From positions 9,657 to 73,656 of the forward strand of contig JAGDYV010000034.1 of assembly GCA_049116495.1 (NCBI GenBank): 64,000 nt of DNA, read 5' to 3'. A program made the position numbers and the translations under genes. Within the stretch, counting starts at the first letter, position 1. Every line of letters begins with the position of its first letter. The stretch comes from CAJQQK01 sp049116495 (lineage in GTDB: Bacteria > Pseudomonadota > Alphaproteobacteria > Rhizobiales > Hyphomicrobiaceae). The notes below the pieces were generated by a model, which worked only from the letters and a program-made list of their open reading frames with translations, did no database searches and had not been told where the DNA came from. Shown one piece after another: positions 1 through 8,048 of this stretch.

Positions 1-1103
1 CCAGGTTCAGCGCCGGCGCTTTGGGGGCCGACGTTTAGCAATCCGAGTTCGCCAACATGCGCGATCGAGCCGCCACCTGCACCAATTTCGATCATATCGA
101 TCGACGGCACCGTGATCGGCAAACCGCTGCCCTTCTTGAATCGGCGCACGCGTCCGGCTTCGAATTGGCTGGTGATTTCCGGTTGCCCGTCGATCGCGAC
201 GCAGAGCTTCGCTGTCGTGCCCCCGATGTCGAAAGCAAGCACGCGGTGAACATCGACACAATTGGCGGTGTTGATGGCGCTAAGGACCCCGGCTGCTGGT
301 CCGGATTCAAGCAATCGAACCGGTGTTCTTGCCGCAATGTCAGCCGACGTGAAACCGCCGCTCGAAACCATGATCTGCAGCGGTGCGGTGATGCCGATCT
401 CAGACAATCGTCCTTGTAGATTGGCGAGGTATGTCGAAGTCAGGGGTTGAACGTAGGCATTCGCGACAGTCGTCGATGTGCGCTCGTACTCGCGGATTTC
501 ACGCGCTATTTCCGAAGATAGACTGACTCGCGATTGCGGAAACCGTTCGGCGAGCATCGCCGCCACCGCTTGTTCTTGAGTATCATCAACATAGCTGTGC
601 AGCAGGCAGACCGCGACCGCATCGACGGCCAACCGGTCCAACTTGTTCGTCATTGCCTCAAGTACGTCCGCACTTGCCGGTCGGATCTCTTGACCATCAA
701 CGGTTATGCGGGCGTCCAATTCAAGAATATGTCCCTCGTCGACCAACGGATCAGGAAACTCAATCTCGAGATCGTAGAGATCATAGCGATCTTCCCGCCG
801 CAGCGTGAGCGTGTCGGAAAATCCCTTGGTCGTGATGAGTGCGGTGCGCGCGCCTTTTCGTTCAATAATCGCATTGGTGACCAAAGTCGTTGCATGCACT
901 ACGTCATCAATCGCGCCCGCTTTTGGATGAGACGTTGATGCCGTGCCCGCCAACAGAGCTTTGGCGACTTTGGAGACGGCTTCGCCTGGATCTGCCGGTG
1001 TTGTCAGCGATTTTTCGAGCCAGATGGCACCGCTATTCGAATCGTACATGACGCCATCCGTAAACGTTCCTCCGATATCGATCGCAATCTTGTAACGGCT
1101 CAT
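1..1103 (-). CDS. hyuA: Hydantoinase/oxoprolinase A subunit (HyuA), partial at window edge
   Basis: An open frame runs from an ATG at 1103 to the left edge without a stop, giving about 367 residues; the C-terminal half lies outside the window. The translation starts MSRYKIAIDIGGTFTDG, the actin/ASKHA-like nucleotide-binding start of the HyuA family, and continues with the family blocks HATTLVTNAIIERKGA, TTKGF, SSEIAREIREYERTSTTVANAYVQP, SGPAAGVL and FDIGGTTAKL, then IGAGGGSIA near the edge. HyuA proteins work with HyuB in ATP-dependent opening of hydantoin, N-methylhydantoin or 5-oxoproline rings; the substrate cannot be told from sequence. HyuB is expected just outside the window to the left. 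It is one of three HyuA copies here and is transcribed away from the cysteine-rich protein at 1528. The assignment to the family is firm, the substrate open. Confidence 0.9.
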   Translation of the reverse strand, partial: MSRYKIAIDIGGTFTDGVMYDSNSGAIWLEKSLTTPADPGEAVSKVAKALLAGTASTSHPKAGAIDDVVHATTLVTNAIIERKGARTALITTKGFSDTLTLRREDRYDLYDLEIEFPDPLVDEGHILELDARITVDGQEIRPASADVLEAMTNKLDRLAVDAVAVCLLHSYVDDTQEQAVAAMLAERFPQSRVSLSSEIAREIREYERTSTTVANAYVQPLTSTYLANLQGRLSEIGITAPLQIMVSSGGFTSADIAARTPVRLLESGPAAGVLSAINTANCVDVHRVLAFDIGGTTAKLCVAIDGQPEITSQFEAGRVRRFKKGSGLPITVPSIDMIEIGAGGGSIAHVGELGLLNVGPQSAGAEP

Positions 1104-1527
1104 TTCAACTCCAAGACAGTTGCGGTTCGGGGAGAGAATGCTTCTCCGCGGCCAGGGACTGACTGCTCCCGTGTGCTGAGGTTAGCAGACGATATCGTAT
1201 CGGGGCAGCGGCGTGCCCGGAAATTCCAGACGAGATGAGGAAACCAAATGCGAGCAAAGCGGTTACTGCGCCAGCAACCTTGCGACGCCCTTGCAGGAGG
1301 TCGTGCCGGTTGATGGAGACTGTTTGGCGCAGACCATTGAGATGAATCTAGCCAGCGTCGGTGGCCATTGCGGGCCTTTATTGGATGATCGATGTTGACG
1401 TTCCGCGACAATTGTTTCGAGACGCTTGCAGAACGAGCACACTGGTTGACCTGACAAGGCACGAAACTTGCCTGTTGCATTCGGTTAATCCACAGTGCTC
1501 ACTGAGAACTTTAAGTCGGGGAACAGA
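1104..1527. other. Divergent intergenic region, no gene recognised
   Basis: This 424-base stretch separates two divergently transcribed genes, hyuA on the minus strand and the cysteine-rich protein on the plus strand, so it must hold their promoters. Short open frames on both strands have no recognisable product or ribosome binding site. A GGGGAA sequence just before the ATG at 1528 is the likely ribosome binding site of the plus-strand gene. No convincing operator or hairpin was seen. Confidence 0.5.
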
Positions 1528-3606
1528 ATGCGGCACATCATGCTGAGCGGGCGGAAGTTATTTGGCACACTGTTGGTTGCTTTGGTCAGTTTGTCTGCTG
1601 CTTCACCAATCCATGCACAAAACGACTTCAAGTGGCAGCTAAGCGAAGGCAATGAACCGGATAGCGGCGGGCGTCGCGTTGCCCGGCTGATTTACGGTAT
1701 CCCGGAAACGGATAACCAGCAGGCCCTTGGCGTCTGCGAAGCGCGGTCCGGCACCAGTGCGGCCCTTTCCGTTCTCACGCTGGCAGTTGATACCGGCAAG
1801 CTGAGCAATGGTGCGGAAGTCAAGCTGCGATTCTCGGGAGGTGGTCGTGAAGTTGAGACACGCGGCGAAATCGCAGGTGTCGGCAATACGCAGGAAGGGA
1901 TTTCCGGCATTCTGATTCGCCCGAGGCACGACGCGCCAGTTTGGACCATGCTGACACAGTTGGATGTGGTTGACTATACCATTCCGGGCTATCGATCGCG
2001 TGAGCTGAAACTTAAAGACGGACGTCAGACGATCAAGAAATTCGTAGCGACCTGCAAGTCTTATGCTCGTGCGGCGCAACCGCCAGCATCAGCGACGAAC
2101 GCCGGAATTACTGAGAAAGAAGCCTTCGATATTGCCAGAGACCTTGGCACGGTTGATGGCTGGAAAGCGTTTCTCAAACAGTTTTCGACCGGGTTTCGAG
2201 CTGACCTTGCCCAGGCCTATATCAAGCGTCTGGAAAAAGACACGCCGGAAAGCAGCCAACCGCGCAGCGCTCCCAAGGCAGCCCCACGGACCAGGCCGAC
2301 GTTGCCGACAGTTGCACGCGGTCCGGCAACATCGCGCTGGATCAATCGAACAGAACGTCGGCGAGAGGGCTCCGTCTATACGGCGAGCGTGCGCGTCCCG
2401 GGTGTCGAACTTACGACTTACTGCGTCCGACGGGGCGCCGGGGATTACGGCCTCGGAGCCGTGCTGCGCAAGAAAGGCAGTTACCCCAAGTTTGCAGAGC
2501 GTATCCGCCAGGGGCTTGCAGCAAACGCCGCCGTTAACGGTGGGGCCCAACGCGCCATTGAGATTGAATTCTCCAATGGTGCGCGCGTTGCCGGAGCCGC
2601 TGCGACCGCTTCCTTGGTGAATCGCGAACTCGGCATTGGGCCAAATGCCGATGCCTTTGATCAAGATAGCGCTTCGCTTGGATACTTGATGTCTGAATCC
2701 GAAGTGACGGTGTCTCTTGAACCATTTCAAGCAACGTTCCAGCTTCGTGGAAGTCGAAAGGCGATCTGCTCGGTCATGGCGCAATGTGGTGCCCGAGTCG
2801 CTGGTTGCGGTCGTGGCAGACCGGCCGTCGCACAACCGGTGAGTGCTCCCCGACGTTGTTCAGGCGGGCGTATCTTGAAGCGGTCCAGCGGACAATGTGT
2901 CTGCCCGGCAAGTCGCTCCTACTGGAATGGCCAGTCGTGCGAACGGTTGCGCTGCGGCAAGAACTATCGCCTCGTCCGGGGCGAGTGCGTCCTACTGCAG
3001 AACTGCGGTCGCAACGCCTATCGTAGCCCCGAGGGTGATTGCTATTGCACGCGCGGCTATCGCGAAACGCGCAGCGGCAAATGCATCCTCCGACGAACAA
3101 ATGATGGCCAGGACGGCCCGATCAACTGCGGCCGTGGACGCACGTGGGTCGGGGCACAGGGTCGCTGCGCATGCGTTGACGGCCGCAAGCGATGGAATGG
3201 CCGCCGATGTGTCACGGTGCGTCGCGGCTGCGGCCCGGGCAAGATCCGCAACTCAAGAGGCCGCTGTGTTCCGGCGAATCGCAACTGCGGAGCGGGCGCA
3301 TTCTACGTACCCGACCGCGGTCGCTGTTTTTGTTCCGATGGTTCCAAGCGCTATCGTAATGGACGCTGTGTCTCGAAAAACCGTCGCCCCAGCTGTACCG
3401 GCGGTCGTGTCTATGACAATCAGGTCAACCGATGCGTCTGCAATGGCGATAGTGCATGGAATGGACGGGCTTGCGTCAAGGAAAACGAACCTCCTCGCCG
3501 GCCAGCAAGCAACCCCAACAAGCAGAATATGTGCAATCTCCTACGCACCGCCTGCCAGCTGGGCGCGCAACCTGCCTGTCGGAACTTCCAGCGGAACGGC
3601 TGCTAG
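1528..3606 (+). CDS. Secreted protein with tandem cysteine-rich repeats
   Basis: The chosen ATG at 1528 follows GGGGAACAGA and starts a good signal peptide (RKLFGTLLVALVSLSAASPIHAQ); an in-frame ATG at 1495 would add 11 residues and spoil it. The mature protein has four parts: an N-terminal domain of about 150 residues; a Pro/Arg/Ala linker around residue 250; a second unrecognised domain with four cysteines (about 265-420); and about 230 residues of tandem cysteine repeats. The repeats follow a pattern like CGxG-(x)-RC-x-C-x(5-8)-WNG-x-x-C, with WNGQSC, WNGRRC, YRNGRC and WNGRAC as examples, reminiscent of TIL/EGF-type disulfide modules. It ends with a short cluster (CNLLRTAC...ACRNFQRNGC). 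The likely location is periplasm or cell surface, with many disulfides. Function is unknown. I do not recognise a named family. Confidence 0.75.
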   Translation: MRHIMLSGRKLFGTLLVALVSLSAASPIHAQNDFKWQLSEGNEPDSGGRRVARLIYGIPETDNQQALGVCEARSGTSAALSVLTLAVDTGKLSNGAEVKLRFSGGGREVETRGEIAGVGNTQEGISGILIRPRHDAPVWTMLTQLDVVDYTIPGYRSRELKLKDGRQTIKKFVATCKSYARAAQPPASATNAGITEKEAFDIARDLGTVDGWKAFLKQFSTGFRADLAQAYIKRLEKDTPESSQPRSAPKAAPRTRPTLPTVARGPATSRWINRTERRREGSVYTASVRVPGVELTTYCVRRGAGDYGLGAVLRKKGSYPKFAERIRQGLAANAAVNGGAQRAIEIEFSNGARVAGAAATASLVNRELGIGPNADAFDQDSASLGYLMSESEVTVSLEPFQATFQLRGSRKAICSVMAQCGARVAGCGRGRPAVAQPVSAPRRCSGGRILKRSSGQCVCPASRSYWNGQSCERLRCGKNYRLVRGECVLLQNCGRNAYRSPEGDCYCTRGYRETRSGKCILRRTNDGQDGPINCGRGRTWVGAQGRCACVDGRKRWNGRRCVTVRRGCGPGKIRNSRGRCVPANRNCGAGAFYVPDRGRCFCSDGSKRYRNGRCVSKNRRPSCTGGRVYDNQVNRCVCNGDSAWNGRACVKENEPPRRPASNPNKQNMCNLLRTACQLGAQPACRNFQRNGC

Positions 3607-3828
3607 AGCCGTTCAGACTTGGAAGGCGATAGATCGCATCCGGTTCAGCCAAAGCCGCACCGCATTGTCGCTTGCTTCCGTGGTCTCGGCATGCAGAAGT
3701 TTCTACTTGCCTATGACCAAGCAACTTGCCAATCATCAGTAAGTCTTGGTCAAAGCAGATCGTGTGCGATGTGGATGAACGGGGCGGTATTGACGGCGAA
3801 AGGCCATTAATTCGCGAGGAAAGACACG

Positions 3829-4131
3829 ATGGATTCGATTGTCAAAATGAAGTCGGTCGACAATGTCGCGACATGTCTCAAGGACATGACGGCGGGTCAG
3901 CTGGCACAAACAAACTTGGCCGGCGCAACCCATTCTGTAACGCTGAAGAACGATATTCCTTTCGGTCACAAATTGGCGCTTTGCGACATTGCCAAGGGGG
4001 ACAAGGTTCTGAAATACGCCGAGGTGATCGGTGTCGCATCCGTGGCGATTACGGCCGGCGAACACGTGCACATCCACAACGTGGAGAGCATTCGCGCCAG
4101 AGGAGATTTGTCCGAAGGTGGCGCGGCATGA
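3829..4131 (+). CDS. suyA: SAF-domain small subunit of a UxaA/SuyA-type (sulfo)lyase
   Basis: This 100-residue protein has the SAF fold sequence of the altronate/galactarate dehydratase N-terminal module: a conserved region HSVTLKNDIPFGHKLALCDIAKGDKVLKYAEVIG split between residues about 36 and 69, then AGEHVHIHNVES. A stand-alone SAF subunit followed by a GarD-type large subunit is the arrangement of (2R)-3-sulfolactate sulfo-lyase SuyA/SuyB and of some altronate dehydratases. A strong ribosome binding site (GAGGAAAG) precedes the ATG. Its TGA overlaps the ATG of the next gene (ATGA), so the two are translationally coupled. The Suy assignment is favoured because an Ldh2-family dehydrogenase follows directly, as expected for sulfolactate metabolism; a sugar-acid dehydratase is the main alternative. 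Confidence 0.65.
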   Translation: MDSIVKMKSVDNVATCLKDMTAGQLAQTNLAGATHSVTLKNDIPFGHKLALCDIAKGDKVLKYAEVIGVASVAITAGEHVHIHNVESIRARGDLSEGGAA

Positions 4132-5282
4132 CGGAGTTCATGGGATATCGGCGCCCCGATGGGCAAGTTGGCGTGCGCAACATCGTTGCTGTTATCTCGG
4201 CGATGGACAACACCAATGCCTGTGCCAATCGCATCGCGACCATTGTTGCCCGTGCCGTCCCCATCACGACGCCGTTCGGTCGCACGCAGATCGGACATGA
4301 TTTTGAAATGACATTGCGAACCTTGGCGGGTATCGGGAGCCATCCCAATGTTGCTGCTGTTCTTGTTCTGGGCCTCAGTTTGACGTCTGCGAATGCGCTC
4401 GCAGACCGCATCCGGCCCTCGGGAAAGCCCGTCGAGGTGCTCGGGTTGCAGGAAGCCGGCAGCACGATGGGGTTAACCATGGCCGGAACGCGCGTCGCAG
4501 CCGATCTGACTGTCGCGGCCTCGGAGCAGGTGCGCGAGTTGTGCAACTTCTCGGATCTCACCATTGCCGTGGAATGTGGCGGCTCCGACACCACATCAGG
4601 TATCGCGTCCAATCCGACCGTTGGTCAATTTGCTGACCGCTTTGTCGATGCCGGTGGGACGATCGTTTTGTCGGAACCTGCCGAATTCATGGGCGCTGAG
4701 CATATTCTTGCCGAGCGCGCGGATAAACCCGAGGACGCTGACCGAATTCGTAGCATGGTCAAATGGTTCGAGGATGAAGCCAAGCGCAATGGCGTCGATA
4801 TGCGCGGTACGAATCCAACGCCCGACAACATTGCGGGCGGGCTGACTACGCTTGAAGAAAAATCACTCGGCGCCATCGCCAAAGGTGGATCGCGACCAAT
4901 TGTCGAAGTCATCGACTATTCGGAGCGCGCCACCCAAAAAGGGTTGGTGATCATGAACACACCATCGGCCGCATGCGAGTCGATGACGGGCTTGCTGGGC
5001 GGTGGATCGCAAATGATCATTTTTTCGACCGGACGCGGCAATGCAATCGGCGCCCCGATCGCACCAACTGTGAAGATCACAGGGAACCCGCATACGGCCA
5101 CGACCATGAAGGAAAACATCGATATTGATGTTAGCGCGATTATCTCAGACAGTGAGCCACTGGAGAGTGCGGCAGATAGGCTTTGGCAGGAGATGGTAAA
5201 AATGGCGCAAGGCAAGTTGACACGATGCGAGGTGCTCCAGGAAGAGCAACTTTCAGTCAGCCGCTTCGGACCGTCGGTTTGA
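4128..5282 (+). CDS. suyB: UxaA/GarD-family large subunit, probable sulfolactate sulfo-lyase SuyB
   Basis: The start is the ATG at 4128 that overlaps the stop of the SAF subunit; an open frame extends further upstream but only runs antiframe through that gene. The 384-residue product begins MTEFMGYRRPDGQVGVRN, the hallmark start of GarD/UxaA C-terminal domains, and carries GLQEAGST, ECGGSDTTSGIASNP and the C-terminal GRGNAIGAPIAPTVKITGNP block. The length fits SuyB. Together with the small subunit it should eliminate a group from a 2-hydroxy acid: sulfite from 3-sulfolactate (giving pyruvate) if SuyAB, or water from altronate or galactarate if a sugar-acid dehydratase. No sulfite exporter or sulfite dehydrogenase is visible nearby, which leaves the substrate unproven. 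Confidence 0.65.
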   Translation: MTEFMGYRRPDGQVGVRNIVAVISAMDNTNACANRIATIVARAVPITTPFGRTQIGHDFEMTLRTLAGIGSHPNVAAVLVLGLSLTSANALADRIRPSGKPVEVLGLQEAGSTMGLTMAGTRVAADLTVAASEQVRELCNFSDLTIAVECGGSDTTSGIASNPTVGQFADRFVDAGGTIVLSEPAEFMGAEHILAERADKPEDADRIRSMVKWFEDEAKRNGVDMRGTNPTPDNIAGGLTTLEEKSLGAIAKGGSRPIVEVIDYSERATQKGLVIMNTPSAACESMTGLLGGGSQMIIFSTGRGNAIGAPIAPTVKITGNPHTATTMKENIDIDVSAIISDSEPLESAADRLWQEMVKMAQGKLTRCEVLQEEQLSVSRFGPSV

Positions 5283-5283
5283 G

Positions 5284-6297
5284 ATGACAGATACGCGTCT
5301 GAGTCTCGATGAATTGCGCAATCTTACGCTGCGAATTCTTCTCGCCAACAATACCAGCGAAGTGAACGCCAAGCAGGTCGCGGATGCGCTGACGCTCGCC
5401 GAAGCCGATGGACAGAAGGGGCATGGTGCATCCCGCATACCGTCTTATGCGGCACAAGCCAAAAGCGGAAAAGTAGACGGCCATGCGTCACCAATCTGCG
5501 AGCGGACGGGTACTTCCGCGATCCGTGTTGACGCCAACAGCGGCTTTGCCTATCCGGCGTTAAATCTTGCCATCGAACAACTGGTTGAACTCGCATCCAC
5601 CTGCGGTATTGCGGCAGCCGCAATTGCAAACTCCCATCACTCCGGGGTCGCCGGGCATCAAGTTGAGGCCCTTGCCAAAAAGGGGCTTGTTGCGCTGAGT
5701 TTCGGCAATGGGCCGGTCGCGATTGCGCCGTGGGGCGGCAACAAAGGGGTTTTCGGGACAAACCCGTTGGCCTTTGCCGCGCCGCGCCGGGCCGCCGAAC
5801 CGCTCGTCATTGATATGAGCATGTCAAAAGTCGCTCGGGGGAAGATCAATGTCGCTGCCCAGAAAGGCGAGACCATTCCCGAAGGCTGGGCGCTTGATGC
5901 GCAGGGCAATTCAACAACCGATCCACAGGCCGCCCTCGATGGCTTCATGCTGCCGATGGGAGATGCCAAGGGCGCGCAGCTTGTTTTGATGGTCGAGGTG
6001 CTAGCAGCGGCATTGACAGCGTCTCAGTTCGGTTACGAAGCGAGTTCGTTTTTCGATGGTGAAGGTGAGCCACCTCATGTCGGTCAGTTCATGATTGCGA
6101 TTGATCCTGCATCGTTTTCCTCAAATCGCTTTGGCGAGCGCCTGGAAGATCTTCTCGACATGATCAAGTCGCAACCGGGAACGCGACTTCCAGGCGAACG
6201 TCGCTGTGAATTGCGCGAGGCAGCCGAGCGCGACGGCGTTTCGATCGCATCCACACTCGTCGCACAATTGCACGAACTCCTGGCGCATCCCGAGTAG
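5284..6297 (+). CDS. Ldh2-family NAD(P)-dependent 2-hydroxyacid dehydrogenase (sulfolactate dehydrogenase candidate)
   Basis: This 337-residue protein belongs to the malate/L-lactate dehydrogenase type 2 family (Pfam Ldh_2). Visible landmarks are ADGQKGHGASRIPSY near residue 50, the conserved ANSHHSGVAGHQVE around residue 118 with the catalytic histidine, the glycine-rich GPVAIAPWGG, FGTNPLAFAAP and the C-terminal Asp/Gly blocks. The family includes ComC, SlcC, YlbC and YiaK. It starts one base after the stop of the large lyase subunit, so the three genes form one operon. In sulfolactate degradation an Ldh2-type enzyme interconverts sulfolactate enantiomers via sulfopyruvate, which would fit this context. 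Substrate identity is inference; a sugar-acid or ureidoglycolate-type role is possible. Confidence 0.8.
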   Translation: MTDTRLSLDELRNLTLRILLANNTSEVNAKQVADALTLAEADGQKGHGASRIPSYAAQAKSGKVDGHASPICERTGTSAIRVDANSGFAYPALNLAIEQLVELASTCGIAAAAIANSHHSGVAGHQVEALAKKGLVALSFGNGPVAIAPWGGNKGVFGTNPLAFAAPRRAAEPLVIDMSMSKVARGKINVAAQKGETIPEGWALDAQGNSTTDPQAALDGFMLPMGDAKGAQLVLMVEVLAAALTASQFGYEASSFFDGEGEPPHVGQFMIAIDPASFSSNRFGERLEDLLDMIKSQPGTRLPGERRCELREAAERDGVSIASTLVAQLHELLAHPE

Positions 6298-6368
6298 TCT
6301 CGGTGTGGCCGTAATACTGCAACTGAATTGCGATTGACGAATTGCCGGTGACTGGTATTCCGACAGCG

Positions 6369-6917
6369 CTAAAGCTGATGACCCGAAAGCAAGTACACGG
6401 ATAGCCACGCCATTAAGCCGAGCGAAACGCCCGCGTTAATGAGCACGAATGCATACCATCCCCGGCCTGCATTTCCCGTTGGTGGGCTCGTCTCGCGCAG
6501 TGTCATTTTATGGCCCGCATGGCTTTTGATCCACTCAGCCTGGTCAGCCGACATGACCAATTTAACCTTCGGCGCCTGGCGAAACTCCAATTCAGTGGAA
6601 CGCGCGTTCAGGTACCAGGTTGTCCCCCAGCCACGGATATCGCCGTATGGGATGAAGAGGGGGGCGTGAAACAATGAGAACGGCGCCAGCAAGCGCAAGG
6701 AAACGCCGGTTTCATGGGCACCGATCGTTACGATCCCCTTGAGAGAGTTGAACCCGCCAAGGCCGAGCAGCACCGCGCTTTGCATGTAGCGTTTCTCAAT
6801 TGGTGCGGATGATGTTCCAGCATAGCTTTTTGCAAGATAACGCCAGCGCCGTGCCGTCGCCCACAAGATGCCGCCAAAGGAGCCAAGAAAAACGCTAACG
6901 CCTATTAAGGACAACAT
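6369..6917 (-). CDS. Small membrane protein of unknown function
   Basis: The 182-residue product has an N-terminal hydrophobic segment (LIGVSVFLGSFGGILWA), a middle hydrophilic domain of about 120 residues with VTIGAHETGVSLRLLAP and a PH-like pattern of short strands, and a C-terminal membrane segment (LINAGVSLGLMAWLSVYLL). It could be a membrane-anchored PH-like domain protein, but I do not recognise a named family. It is convergent with the dehydrogenase to the left and divergent from the methyltransferase to the right, so it stands as a single-gene unit. Confidence 0.65.
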   Translation of the reverse strand: MLSLIGVSVFLGSFGGILWATARRWRYLAKSYAGTSSAPIEKRYMQSAVLLGLGGFNSLKGIVTIGAHETGVSLRLLAPFSLFHAPLFIPYGDIRGWGTTWYLNARSTELEFRQAPKVKLVMSADQAEWIKSHAGHKMTLRETSPPTGNAGRGWYAFVLINAGVSLGLMAWLSVYLLSGHQL

Positions 6918-7142
6918 GTTTGGTCAAAGCTTTCACAATTGAGACAAAGCGTCATTCCCGTTCGGGTCAGCCCGTTCAAAGCCCAGCATCAAGTTATCGA
7001 GGCTTTAACACGCTTAAGGAATACGTTTTCCACCTGGATATTCTATCGTATTCCCGTAAATACATCGTAAGCGCCATGTTATATGAAGGGACAAATGTAA
7101 CCGCATCCCGGCGGCGTCAAAGCGCCAGGCAATGATCTCGAT

Positions 7143-7988
7143 ATGGACAGAACCCACCCGATACCTAGACTATCGCAAGACGAAACGCGGGTCGCAGCGT
7201 GGGCTGAGGTCCGTGATTTGCTAGAGCTACAGCTTGCTCCGCTCGGTCGGCGCGCATTGAAGGCGCTTGCCTCACGTCCCGGCGAGAACATTCTCGATAT
7301 AGGCTGTGGTGGTGGTGAGACTGCCCTTGAAATTGCCAAGGCGGTCGCGCCAAGCGGTTCAGTTGTCGGCGTCGATCTTTCCCCTGCAGTTCTGGCGTAT
7401 GCGCGTCGTGCGTCGCAAGGGTGCCGGCAGGTCCGGTTCGTTGAGGCAGATGCCCAGGTGTTCCCGTTCGACTCGAGATCATTCGACGCCGCCTACTCAC
7501 GGTTCGGAGTGATGTTTTTTGCTGATCCAATTGCCGCGTTCCGCAACATTCGTCGCAGTCTGAAACTGAATGGTCGGCTTGCCTTCATCTGTTGGCGGGC
7601 GCTTAATGATAATCCACTCGACATAGTACCGCTTCGTGCCGCAACGCCTTACTTGCCGCCGCAGCCTATGGAGAATCCTGACGCGCCCGGTCCGTTCGCG
7701 TTCGCTGAACCGAACCGCGTACGCGATATTCTGGAAAGAGCCGGTTTCGTGGAGATCGAAATAACTGCTCATGACGAGAGAGTTGGCAGCGGCGATCTTG
7801 ATGCAATGCTCGCGGTTTGCATGCGTGTTGGGGCTTTGGGGAAAATTCTTAGGCAAAACCCCGAACTCCGGACCACAACGCTTCCGGCAGTCAGGTCGGC
7901 ATTTGCCGAACACGATGGGCCGAATGGTGTCATGCTGAATGCGGCGACCTGGATCGTGACAGCCCGAACAACCGCCAATCCTGAATAG
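7143..7988 (+). CDS. Class I SAM-dependent methyltransferase
   Basis: The 281-residue product carries the Rossmann motif I ILDIGCGGGETALEIA (about residues 50-65), motif II VVGVDLSPAVLAYARR, an acidic loop ADAQVFPF and the post-motif AYSRFGVMFFADP. This is the UbiE/Methyltransf_11 type. The C-terminal half (VREDILERAGF-like region and HDER) resembles that of small-molecule methyltransferases. The substrate cannot be inferred. It is a single gene with minus-strand genes on both sides. Confidence 0.85.
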   Translation: MDRTHPIPRLSQDETRVAAWAEVRDLLELQLAPLGRRALKALASRPGENILDIGCGGGETALEIAKAVAPSGSVVGVDLSPAVLAYARRASQGCRQVRFVEADAQVFPFDSRSFDAAYSRFGVMFFADPIAAFRNIRRSLKLNGRLAFICWRALNDNPLDIVPLRAATPYLPPQPMENPDAPGPFAFAEPNRVRDILERAGFVEIEITAHDERVGSGDLDAMLAVCMRVGALGKILRQNPELRTTTLPAVRSAFAEHDGPNGVMLNAATWIVTARTTANPE

Positions 7989-8048
7989 CGCGGCTAATTT
8001 TCGAAACTATTACCCATCGGCGTCCTCAAAATCGCTGGGGTATCGACA

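Noticed and set aside
2897..3742. Long open frame on the plus strand inside the cysteine-rich protein gene
   Set aside because: It is Ala/Arg-rich, has no motif, and lies in another frame of a gene with a signal peptide and clear cysteine repeats.
3726..4127. Upstream extension of the suyB-like frame
   Set aside because: It overlaps the SAF subunit gene in another frame; the ATG overlapping that stop begins the conserved GYRRPDG region.
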